In this document: one piece after another, positions 36,380 to 46,533 of the stretch
Layout: every line of letters begins with the position of its first letter
How positions within the stretch are numbered: the stretch's first letter is position 1
Assembly (NCBI RefSeq): GCF_001423745.1
Contig: NZ_LMPC01000014.1
Coordinates: 1 to 46,533, forward strand
From: Arthrobacter sp. Leaf337
Lineage (GTDB): Bacteria > Actinomycetota > Actinomycetes > Actinomycetales > Micrococcaceae
Direction of reading: 5' to 3'
Length of the DNA stretch: 46,533 nt
The notes under the pieces: generated by a model
Told to the model about the DNA's origin: nothing
Databases searched by the model: none
The model's input: the letters and a program-made list of their open reading frames with translations, nothing else
Position numbers and translations under genes: made by a program

Positions 36380-37105
36380 GTGAATGACCAGAACGGAACG
36401 GACACAGGGAACCAAGAGACATCCCCGCGCGCCGGAATGCCACCGGTCGTTCCCCCGCCGCCTTCCCGGCCGCCAACCAGCAGCCTCCCCGTCCTGCCGC
36501 CCGCAGTCGCCGACACAGACGACCCAGACAACACAGACGTCACGGACGACAAACCGGCCCCTAAAGCGGGCGAGCCACGGCAAACCCTGTTCAAGGTCGG
36601 CTTCGTGGTGGCCGGACTGGTGCTGCTGGGCCTGTTCACGTGGTGGCTGGCCACCCTGATCGCGAGCGGCAATGAGCAAGCCGCCAACCAGCCCCCTGCC
36701 CCGGCTGTGTCGGAGTCAACATCACCGTCCGCGCAGCCGACCCGTGGCGAGCTTCCGCAGGATGGCGTGAGCGCGCTGGACTACCAGTTGGGCGACTGCT
36801 TCGAGAACTTCGATCCGGAAGCCACGGAGTCACGGGTGGTGGCGTGTACCACCGGCCACTCGGCGCAGCTGGTTGCCGTATACCGTTTCCCGGAATCGGA
36901 CTCCTACCCTGGCATTACCGCATTGCGCGAGAAGGGCCGCGAGATCTGCCAGGACGCCGGACTCACCGACGCCGTGGCCAACTACGTCCTCATGCAGCGC
37001 AACGCATACCCGAGCGACACCAGCTGGGAGCAGGGCGACCGGCGGGTGGACTGCTATGTCACCGCGGACAAGGGCAACATCATCATGGAATCCCTCATCC
37101 CCTAG
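36380..37105 (+). CDS. Membrane-anchored protein with a septum-formation-like domain
   Basis: 241 aa from GTG 36380, with GAAGGG 11 bases upstream; another GTG lies at 36368. A Pro-rich, acidic cytosolic region (1-75) is followed by a single membrane helix (VGFVVAGLVLLGLFTWWLATL, near 78-98) and an external domain of about 140 residues. The domain's LGDCFENF...VVACTTGHSAQLVAVYRF resembles the Septum_form family, with three Cys that could form disulfides (two near 148 and 165). Role uncertain; family members are linked to cell division in actinobacteria. Confidence 0.65.
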   Translation: MNDQNGTDTGNQETSPRAGMPPVVPPPPSRPPTSSLPVLPPAVADTDDPDNTDVTDDKPAPKAGEPRQTLFKVGFVVAGLVLLGLFTWWLATLIASGNEQAANQPPAPAVSESTSPSAQPTRGELPQDGVSALDYQLGDCFENFDPEATESRVVACTTGHSAQLVAVYRFPESDSYPGITALREKGREICQDAGLTDAVANYVLMQRNAYPSDTSWEQGDRRVDCYVTADKGNIIMESLIP

Positions 37106-37152
37106 GACCACCCCCGCAGCCAGTCAGCCAGCCGGCCCGCCCTAACGCTCCC

Positions 37153-39819
<2,667 letters not shown>

Positions 39820-39854
39820 AGAGAGCTCCTTTCGGGGATAGATCAACTCTTAAA

Positions 39855-39875
39855 GTTGAGTGTACATGACTCAAC
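39855..39875. promoter_or_regulatory. HAIR element (HspR operator) upstream of clpB
   Basis: GTTGAGT-N7-ACTCAAC, close to the known consensus CTTGAGT-N7-ACTCAAG bound by the repressor HspR in Streptomyces and mycobacteria. It is 36 bases before the clpB start. Heat or aggregate stress should release HspR. hspR and dnaK are not in the window. Confidence 0.85.
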
Positions 39876-39939
39876 TTTGCCGGACGTGGCCTCAAGGTCC
39901 ATGTTTGCCGACGGCGAAATGGCTGTCTAGGGGCGATCG

Positions 39940-40014
39940 GCCCCCGCCCCCGGACGCTGCGCCCCCGGCAGCGCCCCCGGCGTGGCCAAAGCGCCCCCGG
40001 ACACGGCGCCCCCG
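39940..40014. repeat. Short C-rich repeats between the protease and clpB
   Basis: GCGCCCCCGG occurs at 39959, 39971 and 39991, with GCCCCCGCCCCC at 39940 and GCGCCCCCG at 40006. On the minus strand these read as four or more G5 runs spaced by 7-20 bases. No gene is present in 39880-40040. Confidence 0.6.
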
Positions 40015-40040
40015 ACGCTATGCCACCGGATGGCCGGCGG

Positions 40041-40892
40041 CTAGTCGGCGCCGACGCCGGTGACGAGCGTAATCCAGCCCAGATGCCGGGAGACGGCAGC
40101 GTGGTCGTTGTAGAAGCCGGTGAAACTGGACGGAAGGCCGCCAGGCAGGACGCTCGACGTCGACAGCACGCCCACCAGTTTTCCGCCGACGATGAGGGGT
40201 CCGCCGGAGTCCCCCGCCAGCGGATGCCCTGTCCGCGACTGCGTCCGCACGGACAAGCCGCCAAAAGCGTCCGAACCCTGCCCCGACACCTCCACGCCGG
40301 CAGCCTTGACCTGGACGGACATGGCGCCGGCGCCCTCAGTCTCGTCACCCCAGCCGAATACGCGCGCAGGCGATCCCGCCGCCGGGAAGGTCCGGGACAT
40401 GCCGGCATAGATTCCGGGGTGCGGGGTGGAGAGCTTGAGCAGCAGTACGTCGCCCACTGGCGACGGGTAGCGGGCTGCGATTGTCCGGACCAAACCCCCG
40501 GCACCGAGGTACGGCGTGTCGAGTCGAACGGAACGGAGGCTCGCTGAGTCGCAGTGCCTGGCCGTAATCACCCAGCTGGCTGAAATCTGGCTGCCCGTGC
40601 AAGCCACCCTGGTGCCGGCGGTGTCGTAGGCGATCTGTACCGCGAAGGGTGCCTCGTCGATGGAAACCGTCTCGCCGCCGGCAATGTCCGTCCCGCCACG
40701 CGAGGGTCCGGCGGGGCCCGGGTCCGGCGCTCCCGACGCCGGGAGCACACCGGAAGCCGGCAGCGACGTAAGCGCACCCGAGGCCCGCGCACCCGAGGCT
40801 GGCGGCGACGTCAGGGATATGAGAAGCACAGCGGCAGCCGTCACACGCAAAGCGCGGAGAACCCGGGCCTTCAGGCGGCAACGCATTTTCAT
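40041..40892 (-). CDS. Secreted trypsin-like serine protease (S1 family)
   Basis: 283 aa. A signal peptide (about 1-35, LRVTAAAVLLISLTSPPASG) and a Ser/Ala/Pro-rich linker precede the protease from about residue 70. The catalytic triad is visible: His in SWVITARHC, Asp in SPVGDVLLLKL and Ser in GDSGGPLIVGG. The mature domain probably starts at ETVSIDEAPFAVQI rather than the usual IVGG, so activation is unclear. ATG 40892 or 40886 is the start; neither has a strong site. It is the first gene on the minus strand of this stretch, separated from clpB by the G-rich repeats. Confidence 0.85.
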   Translation of the reverse strand: MKMRCRLKARVLRALRVTAAAVLLISLTSPPASGARASGALTSLPASGVLPASGAPDPGPAGPSRGGTDIAGGETVSIDEAPFAVQIAYDTAGTRVACTGSQISASWVITARHCDSASLRSVRLDTPYLGAGGLVRTIAARYPSPVGDVLLLKLSTPHPGIYAGMSRTFPAAGSPARVFGWGDETEGAGAMSVQVKAAGVEVSGQGSDAFGGLSVRTQSRTGHPLAGDSGGPLIVGGKLVGVLSTSSVLPGGLPSSFTGFYNDHAAVSRHLGWITLVTGVGAD

Positions 40893-40936
40893 ATGGTAGG
40901 ACTCAGGCCCCGGAGAAGTTAGCCCTCACGCAACAG

Positions 40937-40989
40937 CCAGCCCGGACACGCAGGAGGGCGGCTCCCCCAAGGAACCGCCCTCCGGCTGG
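40937..40989. terminator. Hairpin between divergent genes, first of two
   Basis: GGAGGGCGGCTCC-CCCAA-GGAACCGCCCTCC with one mismatch; CCAGCC and GGCTGG extend the outer arms with an asymmetric loop. It lies upstream of both the protease and the AhpD-like gene, not after a gene end. Confidence 0.4.
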
Positions 40990-41037
40990 CGTGGCAGGCG
41001 CATCGCAGTGCACCTTCCACACAGAGACTTCTCTGGT

Positions 41038-41072
41038 GGACCGCCGCCCGCCGCGAGGCGGGCAGGCGGTCC
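41038..41072. terminator. Hairpin between divergent genes, second of two
   Basis: GGACCGCCGCCCGCC-GCGA-GGCGGGCAGGCGGTCC, with one bulged A, 82 bases before the AhpD-like start. A T-run is absent. It may be a terminator left from a lost gene or part of a long leader. Confidence 0.4.
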
Positions 41073-41153
41073 GATGACGACACTACAATGCATTTTCCGG
41101 CATGTCACGAAGATGACAAAGACAGTCATACCGCGGTGGGTATTGTGGGAACC

Positions 41154-41666
41154 ATGGAGCACACCCAGGACGCCGGCACCCCCACCGCCCAGCACATCTT
41201 CATCGACAAGGAGAGCCCGGCCGTCTGGCGCGCGCTGAACGGGCTCGGCCTGAAAGCACGCGAGGCTGCCGATGAAGCCGGCATCAGCAGGGCCCTGACC
41301 GAACTGCTGAACGTCCGCATCTCGCAGATCAACGGCTGCGCCTACTGCCTGAACATGCACGTTGCCGATGCCCTCAAAAAGGGTGAAACCACCCAGCGGC
41401 TTGCGGTGCTGGCCGCGTGGCGGGACACTGCGCTGTTCACGGAGCAGGAGCGCGCGGCCCTGGCGCTGGCGGAGTCCATCACCACCCTGCCCGATGCCCA
41501 CACCCGTGAACGGGAGGACGCCTACGCCCGGCAGCACCTGAACGCGGCCGAATACTCAGCGGTGAGCTGGCTGGTGATTACGATGAACGCCTTCAACCGC
41601 GTATCCATCACCAGCCAGCACCCCGTGCGGCCTGAAACCAAGGAGGAGCCCGCCGCGCAGGGCTGA
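41154..41666 (+). CDS. AhpD-like carboxymuconolactone decarboxylase family protein
   Basis: 170 aa. The CMD domain has the redox motif GCAYCLNMHV (Cys-x2-Cys-x3-His, near 62-70), typical of alkylhydroperoxidase AhpD-like proteins rather than of the decarboxylase itself. It likely acts as a small peroxide- or thiol-reducing protein. ATG 41154 has a weak GGGA site; an upstream ATG at 41088 lies in the leader. No AhpC neighbour is seen. It ends 29 nt from the convergent modC. Confidence 0.85.
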   Translation: MEHTQDAGTPTAQHIFIDKESPAVWRALNGLGLKAREAADEAGISRALTELLNVRISQINGCAYCLNMHVADALKKGETTQRLAVLAAWRDTALFTEQERAALALAESITTLPDAHTREREDAYARQHLNAAEYSAVSWLVITMNAFNRVSITSQHPVRPETKEEPAAQG

Positions 41667-41695
41667 CCGGGCAGGGCTGACCCAAGAGGCTGATG

Positions 41696-42772
41696 CTAGG
41701 CCGGGTAGACGGCCACCGCGGCCGCCTTGATCACGAAGTGGACGGTCATTCCCGGCGCCAGCCCCAAGTCCGCCGAGGCAGCCGGTGTGATGTCCGCGGA
41801 CATCCCGCCTGCCCGGACCCGGATCTGGTCGCCGTGTTGTTCCAAGTCCGTGACTGTGACGGGGAATGAGTTCCGGGGACTGCCGTGCGCGTCGCTCAGG
41901 AAGACGGAGACGGCCGACGGCGGGAAGGCAGCCACGCCGGGCTGCCCGGCCATGTTTGGCTCGCCTGATCCAACCGGGAGGAGGTCCTCGTCCTGGTGGC
42001 CGGCCACTTCGAGACCCTCTGTTGTCCGGATGCCGGTGGCGGTGATGGTTCCGGGAATGAGGTTCAGTCCCGCCAACCCGGCGGCAAACCGGCTTCGGGG
42101 CCGCTGCAGGACTTGCCTGGTGGGCCCTTCCTCGGCAATTTTGCCCCCTTCGAGGATGATCACCCGGTCGGCCAGCATCAGGGCGTCAAGGACGTCGTGT
42201 GTGATGATGATGGCGCGCCGCCCGGCCAGGACTTTCTTCAGCAGCCTCCGGAGCAGAGGCGCCGCGTGGATGTCCAATGCCGCCATGGGCTCGTCCAGCA
42301 GGAGCACTTCAGGGTTGGCCGCAAGGGCCCGGGCCACCGCCACGCGCTGGGCCTGTCCGCCGGAGAGTTCCGCTGGCCGCCGGGCTTCGAGGTCCCCTGC
42401 ATCCACCGCGGCCAGCCATTCACGGGCTGACTCCCGGGCCGCCTTCCTGGCCGTTCCGGCGCTGCGGGGTCCGAAGGCCACGTTTTCCAGGGCGCTGAGG
42501 TGCGGGAACAGCAGCGGCTCCTGCGCGAGGAGTGCCGTGCGGCGGTGGTGCGGTGCGGTCCAAACGCTGGCGCCGCCGTCGAGGTCGAACAGCACTTTTC
42601 CGTCGATGACGGACCGGCCGGAATCGGGCCGCAGCAGTCCGGCGACGACGCTGAGGAGGGTGGATTTGCCGGCGCCGTTGGGGCCCATGACCGCGACTGT
42701 TTCGCCCGGCGCGAGGCTCAGGCCGACGTCGAACCCACGGGCGCGCACGGTTGCCTGCATGCGAAAGCTCAC
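41696..42772 (-). CDS. modC: Molybdate ABC transporter ATP-binding protein
   Basis: 358 aa. The ATPase domain has Walker [10 protein letters not shown] (30-38), signature LSGGQAQR, and Walker B VLLLDEP. A C-terminal TOBE/Mop-like domain (about 285-358, [21 protein letters not shown]) binds molybdate or anions. It drives uptake through ModB. The start GTG 42772 overlaps the modB stop (GTGA). Last gene of the operon. Confidence 0.93.
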   Translation of the reverse strand: MSFRMQATVRARGFDVGLSLAPGETVAVMGPNGAGKSTLLSVVAGLLRPDSGRSVIDGKVLFDLDGGASVWTAPHHRRTALLAQEPLLFPHLSALENVAFGPRSAGTARKAARESAREWLAAVDAGDLEARRPAELSGGQAQRVAVARALAANPEVLLLDEPMAALDIHAAPLLRRLLKKVLAGRRAIIITHDVLDALMLADRVIILEGGKIAEEGPTRQVLQRPRSRFAAGLAGLNLIPGTITATGIRTTEGLEVAGHQDEDLLPVGSGEPNMAGQPGVAAFPPSAVSVFLSDAHGSPRNSFPVTVTDLEQHGDQIRVRAGGMSADITPAASADLGLAPGMTVHFVIKAAAVAVYPA

Positions 42773-43623
42773 CGGGCGCCGTCCATTCGTCCGCTTGCTG
42801 TGCCGCCCGCCGGGACACTGCGCTGGTCCTTTTGTCCGGGGCGCCGATACGTCAGTCCCACCACCGTCACGGCCACGGCCACCAGGACAAGGGAAAGCGC
42901 GACGGCGGCATCGGCGTCCGTTTCCCGCTGCAGGTAGATTTCCAGCGGCAAGGTCCGGGTCACCCCCTGCAGGCTCCCGGCGAAGGTGAGCGTGGCACCG
43001 AATTCGCCCAGGCTCCGCGCGAAGGACAGCACGGCCCCGGACGCCAGGCCGGGCAGCACCAGCGGCACGGTAACACGCCGCAGGACGGTGGTGGGCCGGG
43101 CGCCGAGGGTGGCGGCCACTGCCTCGTACCGACCGCCGGCGGTGCGAAGCGCGCCTTCCAGGCTGACCACCAGGAACGGCAGCGCCACGAAGGTCTGGGC
43201 AAGCACCACCGCCGTCGTCGAAAAGGCAATCTGGATCCCGGCAGCCTCAAGGCTCCGGCCCAGCAGGCCTTGGCGGCCGAAGGTGTACAGGAGGGCGATG
43301 CCGCCTACCACCGGCGGCAGCACCAGCGGCAGCAGCACAAAGGCGCGCAACAGGCGCTGGCCGGGGAAGCTCGAACGTGCCAGGACAAGGGCCAGCGGGA
43401 CGCCAAAAATAATGCACAGCGCAGTGCTCGCCGCCGAGGTCCGCAGGCTGAGGCCAAGAGCCGTCAGGGAGGATTCCGACGTGACCAGCGGTATGAACTG
43501 CGGCCAATTGACGCGGGCGGCCATGGCCGCCAGCGGCAGGAGCACGAACACCCCGCCCGCCGCGGCGATGGCGTAGACCCAGCGCGGGACTCCGTGGTAC
43601 CCGCTTCCCCGTCCCAGATCCAT
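42769..43623 (-). CDS. modB: Molybdate ABC transporter permease
   Basis: 284 aa, about six membrane helices. The cytosolic EAA-type loop that contacts ModC is [25 protein letters not shown], seen here as [21 protein letters not shown] 43623 has AAGGAGAGC directly before it; the frame is open to 43680. It follows modA by 7 nt and overlaps modC. Confidence 0.94.
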   Translation of the reverse strand: MDLGRGSGYHGVPRWVYAIAAAGGVFVLLPLAAMAARVNWPQFIPLVTSESSLTALGLSLRTSAASTALCIIFGVPLALVLARSSFPGQRLLRAFVLLPLVLPPVVGGIALLYTFGRQGLLGRSLEAAGIQIAFSTTAVVLAQTFVALPFLVVSLEGALRTAGGRYEAVAATLGARPTTVLRRVTVPLVLPGLASGAVLSFARSLGEFGATLTFAGSLQGVTRTLPLEIYLQRETDADAAVALSLVLVAVAVTVVGLTYRRPGQKDQRSVPAGGTASGRMDGAR

Positions 43624-43630
43624 GCTCTCC

Positions 43631-44446
43631 TTACGGTGCTCCGAAACCTGCGCCGGCGAGGGTCTTCCTGCCTTCGGCACCGGTCACCAGGGCGATGAAG
43701 GCGGCGGCAAGTTCCTTGTTCCTGCTCGAGCCTACTGTGGCGATGGGATACGTATTGACGGCCTTGCCGGCTTCCGGGAAGGGGATGCCCTTGACCTTGT
43801 CGCCAGCGCCCTTCACGTCCGTGACGTACACCAGGCCGGCGTCGGCCTCACCGGAGGCCACCTTGCCCAGCACGTCCGTGACTGATGATTCCTCGCTGAC
43901 TGGAGACAGGGTTACGCCGGCCGCCTTTTCCACGGTGTCCGATGCTGCCCCGCACGGGACCTGACTGGCGCAGACAACCACCTTGACTCCCGGCCTGGCG
44001 AGGTCGGCGAAGGCCGCGATCGACGCCGGATTGGAGGGTGGGACGGCGATCTGCAGGACGTTCGTGGCGAAGTTCGTTTCCGCCCCCTCGAGGAGTCCGG
44101 CGTCGGCAAGCTTGGCCATGTTCCTGGTGTCCGCCGAAGCAAACACGTCTGCGGGCGCACCTTGGGAGATCTGCGTGGCCAGGTCCGAGGAACCGGCGAA
44201 GCTGAGCGTCACCTTGCTGCCGGGGTTCTTCGCTTCAAAGTCACTGGCGAGCTTGCTGAACGTGGCCTTAAGCGAGGCAGCGGCAAAAACGGTGACTGTC
44301 CCCGAGGGTTGCCCGGCCGCCGCCGAGGACCCTGCGCCCGCAGGGCCGGTCGACGTTGACGCTGGCGGACCGCAGGCCGCCAGTCCGGCGGTGAGGAGCG
44401 CGGCTGCTGCCGCCAGCGCGGTGATGCGCGGATTCCAGGACTTCAC
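43631..44446 (-). CDS. modA: Molybdate-binding lipoprotein
   Basis: 271 aa from GTG 44446, which overlaps the stop of the upstream regulator. A lipoprotein signal ends in LAAC (Cys about 25). The binding domain has [19 protein letters not shown], the usual ModA opening with oxyanion-binding Ser, and [23 protein letters not shown]. The protein captures molybdate (or tungstate) outside the membrane for ModBC. Confidence 0.95.
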   Translation of the reverse strand: MKSWNPRITALAAAAALLTAGLAACGPPASTSTGPAGAGSSAAAGQPSGTVTVFAAASLKATFSKLASDFEAKNPGSKVTLSFAGSSDLATQISQGAPADVFASADTRNMAKLADAGLLEGAETNFATNVLQIAVPPSNPASIAAFADLARPGVKVVVCASQVPCGAASDTVEKAAGVTLSPVSEESSVTDVLGKVASGEADAGLVYVTDVKGAGDKVKGIPFPEAGKAVNTYPIATVGSSRNKELAAAFIALVTGAEGRKTLAGAGFGAP

Positions 44447-44853
44447 ACGATGCTCTTTCCCTGCGGCGTTTCAATGATCACGGTGGTGGCCTTGACGACG
44501 GCCGTGGCAACGGACCCGAGCTCCAGGCCCAGCTCCCTGACAGCTTCGCTGCTCATCAGCGACACCACCCGGAACGGCCCGCACTGCAGTTCGACCTGGG
44601 CCATGACCTTGTCCGCCGTGATTCCGGTGACCAGGCCAACGAACCGGTTGCGGGCCGAACTGCCCACCCGGGTGGGATCCTCCGGAAGCTGCGCCTGGTC
44701 GCGGGCCAGGGTGGCAAGCTCGAACCCGTCAACGGCCAGGCGGCCCGAGTCGTCCTTCACCGGGGTGAGGCTCCCGTTCTCGGTCCATCGGCGGACGGTG
44801 TCGTCGCTGACGCCCAGGAACCTTGCCGCTTCTGCGATTCGAATGGTTGGCAT
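44443..44853 (-). CDS. MerR-like HTH / Mop-domain molybdate-responsive regulator
   Basis: 136 aa. An excisionase/MerR-like helix-turn-helix (3-45, IAEAARFLGVSDDTVRRWTENG) is joined to a single Mop (TOBE) domain (about 65-132, NRFVGLVTGITADKVMAQVELQCG) that binds molybdate. This is a short ModE-like architecture seen in actinobacteria. First gene of the mod operon; it overlaps modA. It likely represses the operon when molybdate is plentiful. A dyad lies just upstream. Confidence 0.88.
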   Translation of the reverse strand: MPTIRIAEAARFLGVSDDTVRRWTENGSLTPVKDDSGRLAVDGFELATLARDQAQLPEDPTRVGSSARNRFVGLVTGITADKVMAQVELQCGPFRVVSLMSSEAVRELGLELGSVATAVVKATTVIIETPQGKSIV

Positions 44854-44867
44854 CTGTTCAGAATAAC

Positions 44868-44886
44868 CTCATTTGCGGATAATGAG
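44868..44886. promoter_or_regulatory. Candidate operator of the mod operon
   Basis: CTCATT-TGCGGAT-AATGAG is a dyad 15 bases before the regulator's ATG. A second weak one, TATTTGC-CC-GCAGATA, starts at 44891. Spacing and position suit autoregulation by the Mop-type regulator. No matching consensus is known to me. Confidence 0.4.
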
Positions 44887-45043
44887 TCCGTATTTGCCCG
44901 CAGATACTGACGCCAGGGGTTTTGTCTCTCAAGCCGACGATCCTTGCCGAAGGCATTGGCTGGCGTGAACCATAGCCCCGCAGCCAGCGGCGGCAGTACG
45001 ATTTTTCGTGGGGGCGGAGCCGCCGGCGCCAAGGAGCGTTGCC

Positions 45044-46378
45044 ATGAAATGGATCAGGCCTGACAGTCCGGACTACGACGAATCCCGGAAACTCTTCAAC
45101 GCGATGATCGACCGTCGCCCGGCCGTGATCGCCCAATGCGGAACCCCTGGCGAGGTGGCCGAGGCGTTGAAGCATGCACGCGACAACGAGCTGGCCGTGG
45201 CTGTCCGCGCAGGCGGGCACTCCGTGGCCGGGATGTCGATGAACGACGGCGGCCTGGTGGTGGACGTGCGTCCCATGAAATCGGTCAGTGTGGATCCGGA
45301 GAACCGCACCGTCACGGCCGGCGCCGGCCTCACCTGCGGCGAGTTTGACCGGGCTACGCAGGAATACGGCCTCGCCCTGACCGGAGGGCGTGTTTCCACC
45401 ACAGGGCTGGCCGGCTTCACGCTGGGCGGCGGCTCCGGCTGGCTGGAACGGGCCTTCGGCTTTGCCTGCGACCATCTGATCTCGGTGGACCTGGTCACCG
45501 CCGCCGGCGAACTGGTGACTGCCAGCGCCAGCGAGAACCCCGAACTGTTCTGGGCCCTGCACGGCGGGGGCGGAAACTTCGGCGTGGCCACATCCTTCAC
45601 GTTCGGACTGCACGAACTCGGTCCGAAAGTACACGCCGGCCTGATGATCTGGCCCGGGGAGGCTGCCACCGAAGTCAGCCGCGGATACCGGGAGCTTGCC
45701 CTCGCCGCGCCCAACGAGGAATGCGCAACCCTGCTCTATTTCACCGCTCCGCCCGAGCCGTTCATGCCACCGGAGATGGTGGGAAAGATGGCCCTTGGCG
45801 TGGTGTACATCTACGCCGGCGATGCCGGTGAAGGCGCTGAGCGGGCCAGGCCTTACCGCGCGCTCAACCCGGCGGTGGATCTGGTGGAGGACACCAATTA
45901 CGCCGACTTCCAATGCTCCCTGGATGACCCTCCAGGCCTGTACAACTACTGGAGCGCCGACTACCACAACGAACTTTCCGACGACGCCCTGGACATCGTT
46001 ATCGATTCGGCGCGCAAGCTGCCCGGCCAGCACTCCCAGCAGCTAATTGCACACTGGGGAGGCGCGGTGGGCGGACCGGCCGCGGCGGCCACGCCGCTGC
46101 TGAACCGCAACGCGAGCTGGGTCAGCCACCCGTTCGGCCTGGGCGAGACTCCACAGGAGGGTGACGAAGCCAAGGCATGGGTGAAGGATTTCCGCCACGA
46201 TATTGCGCCCTATGCCACCGGCGGGGTGTGGTTGAACTTCATCGGCGACGAAGGCCAGGCCCGGGTCCGCGCCGCATTCGGGGATGAGAACTTCGACAGG
46301 ATGTCCCGGGTGAAACGGGAATTCGATCCGGACAACGTATTCCGCGGCAACCAGAACATCCCGCCCGCCCCGGAGTAG
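45044..46378 (+). CDS. FAD-binding (berberine-bridge-like) oxidoreductase
   Basis: 444 aa. An N-terminal PCMH-type FAD domain has AVRAGGHSVAG with the His (near 62) that usually carries 8-alpha-bound FAD. FTLGGGSGWLERAFG follows. The Cys that forms the second flavin bond in berberine-bridge enzymes is Val here (GGRVSTTGLAG), so it should be singly attached. The C-terminal BBE segment NFIGDE and FDRMSRVKREFDPDNVFRGNQNI is typical, cut here to its core. ATG 45044 has AAGGAG ten bases upstream. It probably oxidises a sugar or alcohol with O2; substrate unknown. Divergent from the mod operon. Confidence 0.88.
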   Translation: MKWIRPDSPDYDESRKLFNAMIDRRPAVIAQCGTPGEVAEALKHARDNELAVAVRAGGHSVAGMSMNDGGLVVDVRPMKSVSVDPENRTVTAGAGLTCGEFDRATQEYGLALTGGRVSTTGLAGFTLGGGSGWLERAFGFACDHLISVDLVTAAGELVTASASENPELFWALHGGGGNFGVATSFTFGLHELGPKVHAGLMIWPGEAATEVSRGYRELALAAPNEECATLLYFTAPPEPFMPPEMVGKMALGVVYIYAGDAGEGAERARPYRALNPAVDLVEDTNYADFQCSLDDPPGLYNYWSADYHNELSDDALDIVIDSARKLPGQHSQQLIAHWGGAVGGPAAAATPLLNRNASWVSHPFGLGETPQEGDEAKAWVKDFRHDIAPYATGGVWLNFIGDEGQARVRAAFGDENFDRMSRVKREFDPDNVFRGNQNIPPAPE

Positions 46379-46390
46379 GGCGTGCAATTT

Positions 46391-46533
46391 TCAGCATCTG
46401 AAGTAGTTTTTTCTTCGCGGGACCTGTCGTGGGTCGATGTGGGGTGGCGGGATGAACCAGGGCACCCCGGTTTTGACGTGGATCTGCCACTGTTCCTTGT
46501 GGATCAGGTGGTGGTGATGGCTGCAGAGCAGGG
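46391..46533 (-). CDS. HNH endonuclease, C-terminal part (cut by the window edge)
   Basis: The last 47 codons of a minus-strand gene run in from the right edge. CSHHHHLIHKEQWQIHV and GVPWFIPPPHIDP are the C-terminal features of the DUF222/13E12-type HNH proteins, which are multicopy in Arthrobacter and mycobacteria. The HNH nuclease domain carries the His/Cys residues; the N-terminal DUF222 part lies outside. Such genes may be mobile or repeat-associated. Its stop is 12 nt from the convergent FAD oxidase stop. Confidence 0.75.
   Translation of the reverse strand, partial: LLCSHHHHLIHKEQWQIHVKTGVPWFIPPPHIDPRQVPRRKNYFRC

Overview
The window is 46.5 kb of high-GC actinobacterial chromosome. Everything fits Arthrobacter or a close relative (Pseudarthrobacter/Paenarthrobacter, Micrococcaceae): a two-domain dimethylglycine oxidase like that of Arthrobacter globiformis, a mycothiol-type formaldehyde dehydrogenase, a HAIR/HspR-type clpB promoter, DUF3073, GTG/TTG starts and the edge of a DUF222-like HNH endonuclease. 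I see no rRNA, tRNA, CRISPR array, prophage or insertion sequence.

Layout. 1-1200: intergenic repeats and a small secreted protein. 1221-3947: the ribulose monophosphate pair hxlB-hxlA (formaldehyde fixation) and a divergent, unusual kinase-like/LuxR regulator. 3996-6484: an acetyltransferase, an IclR and a LysR regulator. 6643-15020: glycine betaine catabolism, with a Rieske demethylase (gbcA-gbcB), a BCCT transporter, purU and dimethylglycine oxidase, closed by a long perfect hairpin. 15198-17054: a small unknown protein and a GH13 enzyme. 17060-21197 (minus strand): an overlapping operon of S-(hydroxymethyl)mycothiol dehydrogenase, metallo-beta-lactamase-fold hydrolase and formate-dehydrogenase-like molybdoenzyme. 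21918-25524: a metabolite:H+ symporter, creatinase and an IclR regulator. 25620-29415 (minus): a GAF histidine kinase followed by a secreted GH26-like/OpgC membrane fusion. 29698-30533: the two late enzymes of urate oxidation. 30585-33786: a small membrane protein, purF and purM. 33867-37105: a VOC protein, an alpha/beta hydrolase, DUF3073 and a septum-formation-like membrane protein. 37153-40892: clpB and a secreted trypsin-like protease. 41154-46533: an AhpD-like protein, the molybdate transport operon with its Mop-type regulator, a FAD oxidase and a cut-off HNH endonuclease.

How the genes fit together (inference). Most of the first 25 kb deals with N-methyl compounds and the one-carbon units they release. 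The BCCT carrier imports betaine. GbcAB removes one methyl as formaldehyde, and dimethylglycine oxidase passes the next to tetrahydrofolate. PurU returns formyl-THF to formate plus THF. Creatinase makes sarcosine from creatine. Formaldehyde can be fixed by HxlA/HxlB or oxidised through the mycothiol route to formate, which the molybdoenzyme could oxidise to CO2. The modABC operon about 22 kb away would supply its molybdenum. Sarcosine oxidase, serine hydroxymethyltransferase and serine dehydratase, which complete the route in known Arthrobacter clusters, are not in the window.

The most unusual items are the hexulose-phosphate locus regulator, a kinase-like ATPase module fused directly to a LuxR helix-turn-helix; a GH26-like domain that seems to have lost both catalytic glutamates, fused to an OpgC-type acyltransferase; the formate-dehydrogenase-like enzyme translationally chained to mycothiol formaldehyde oxidation; and a dispersed intergenic 15-mer found in paired copies at two places 25 kb apart.
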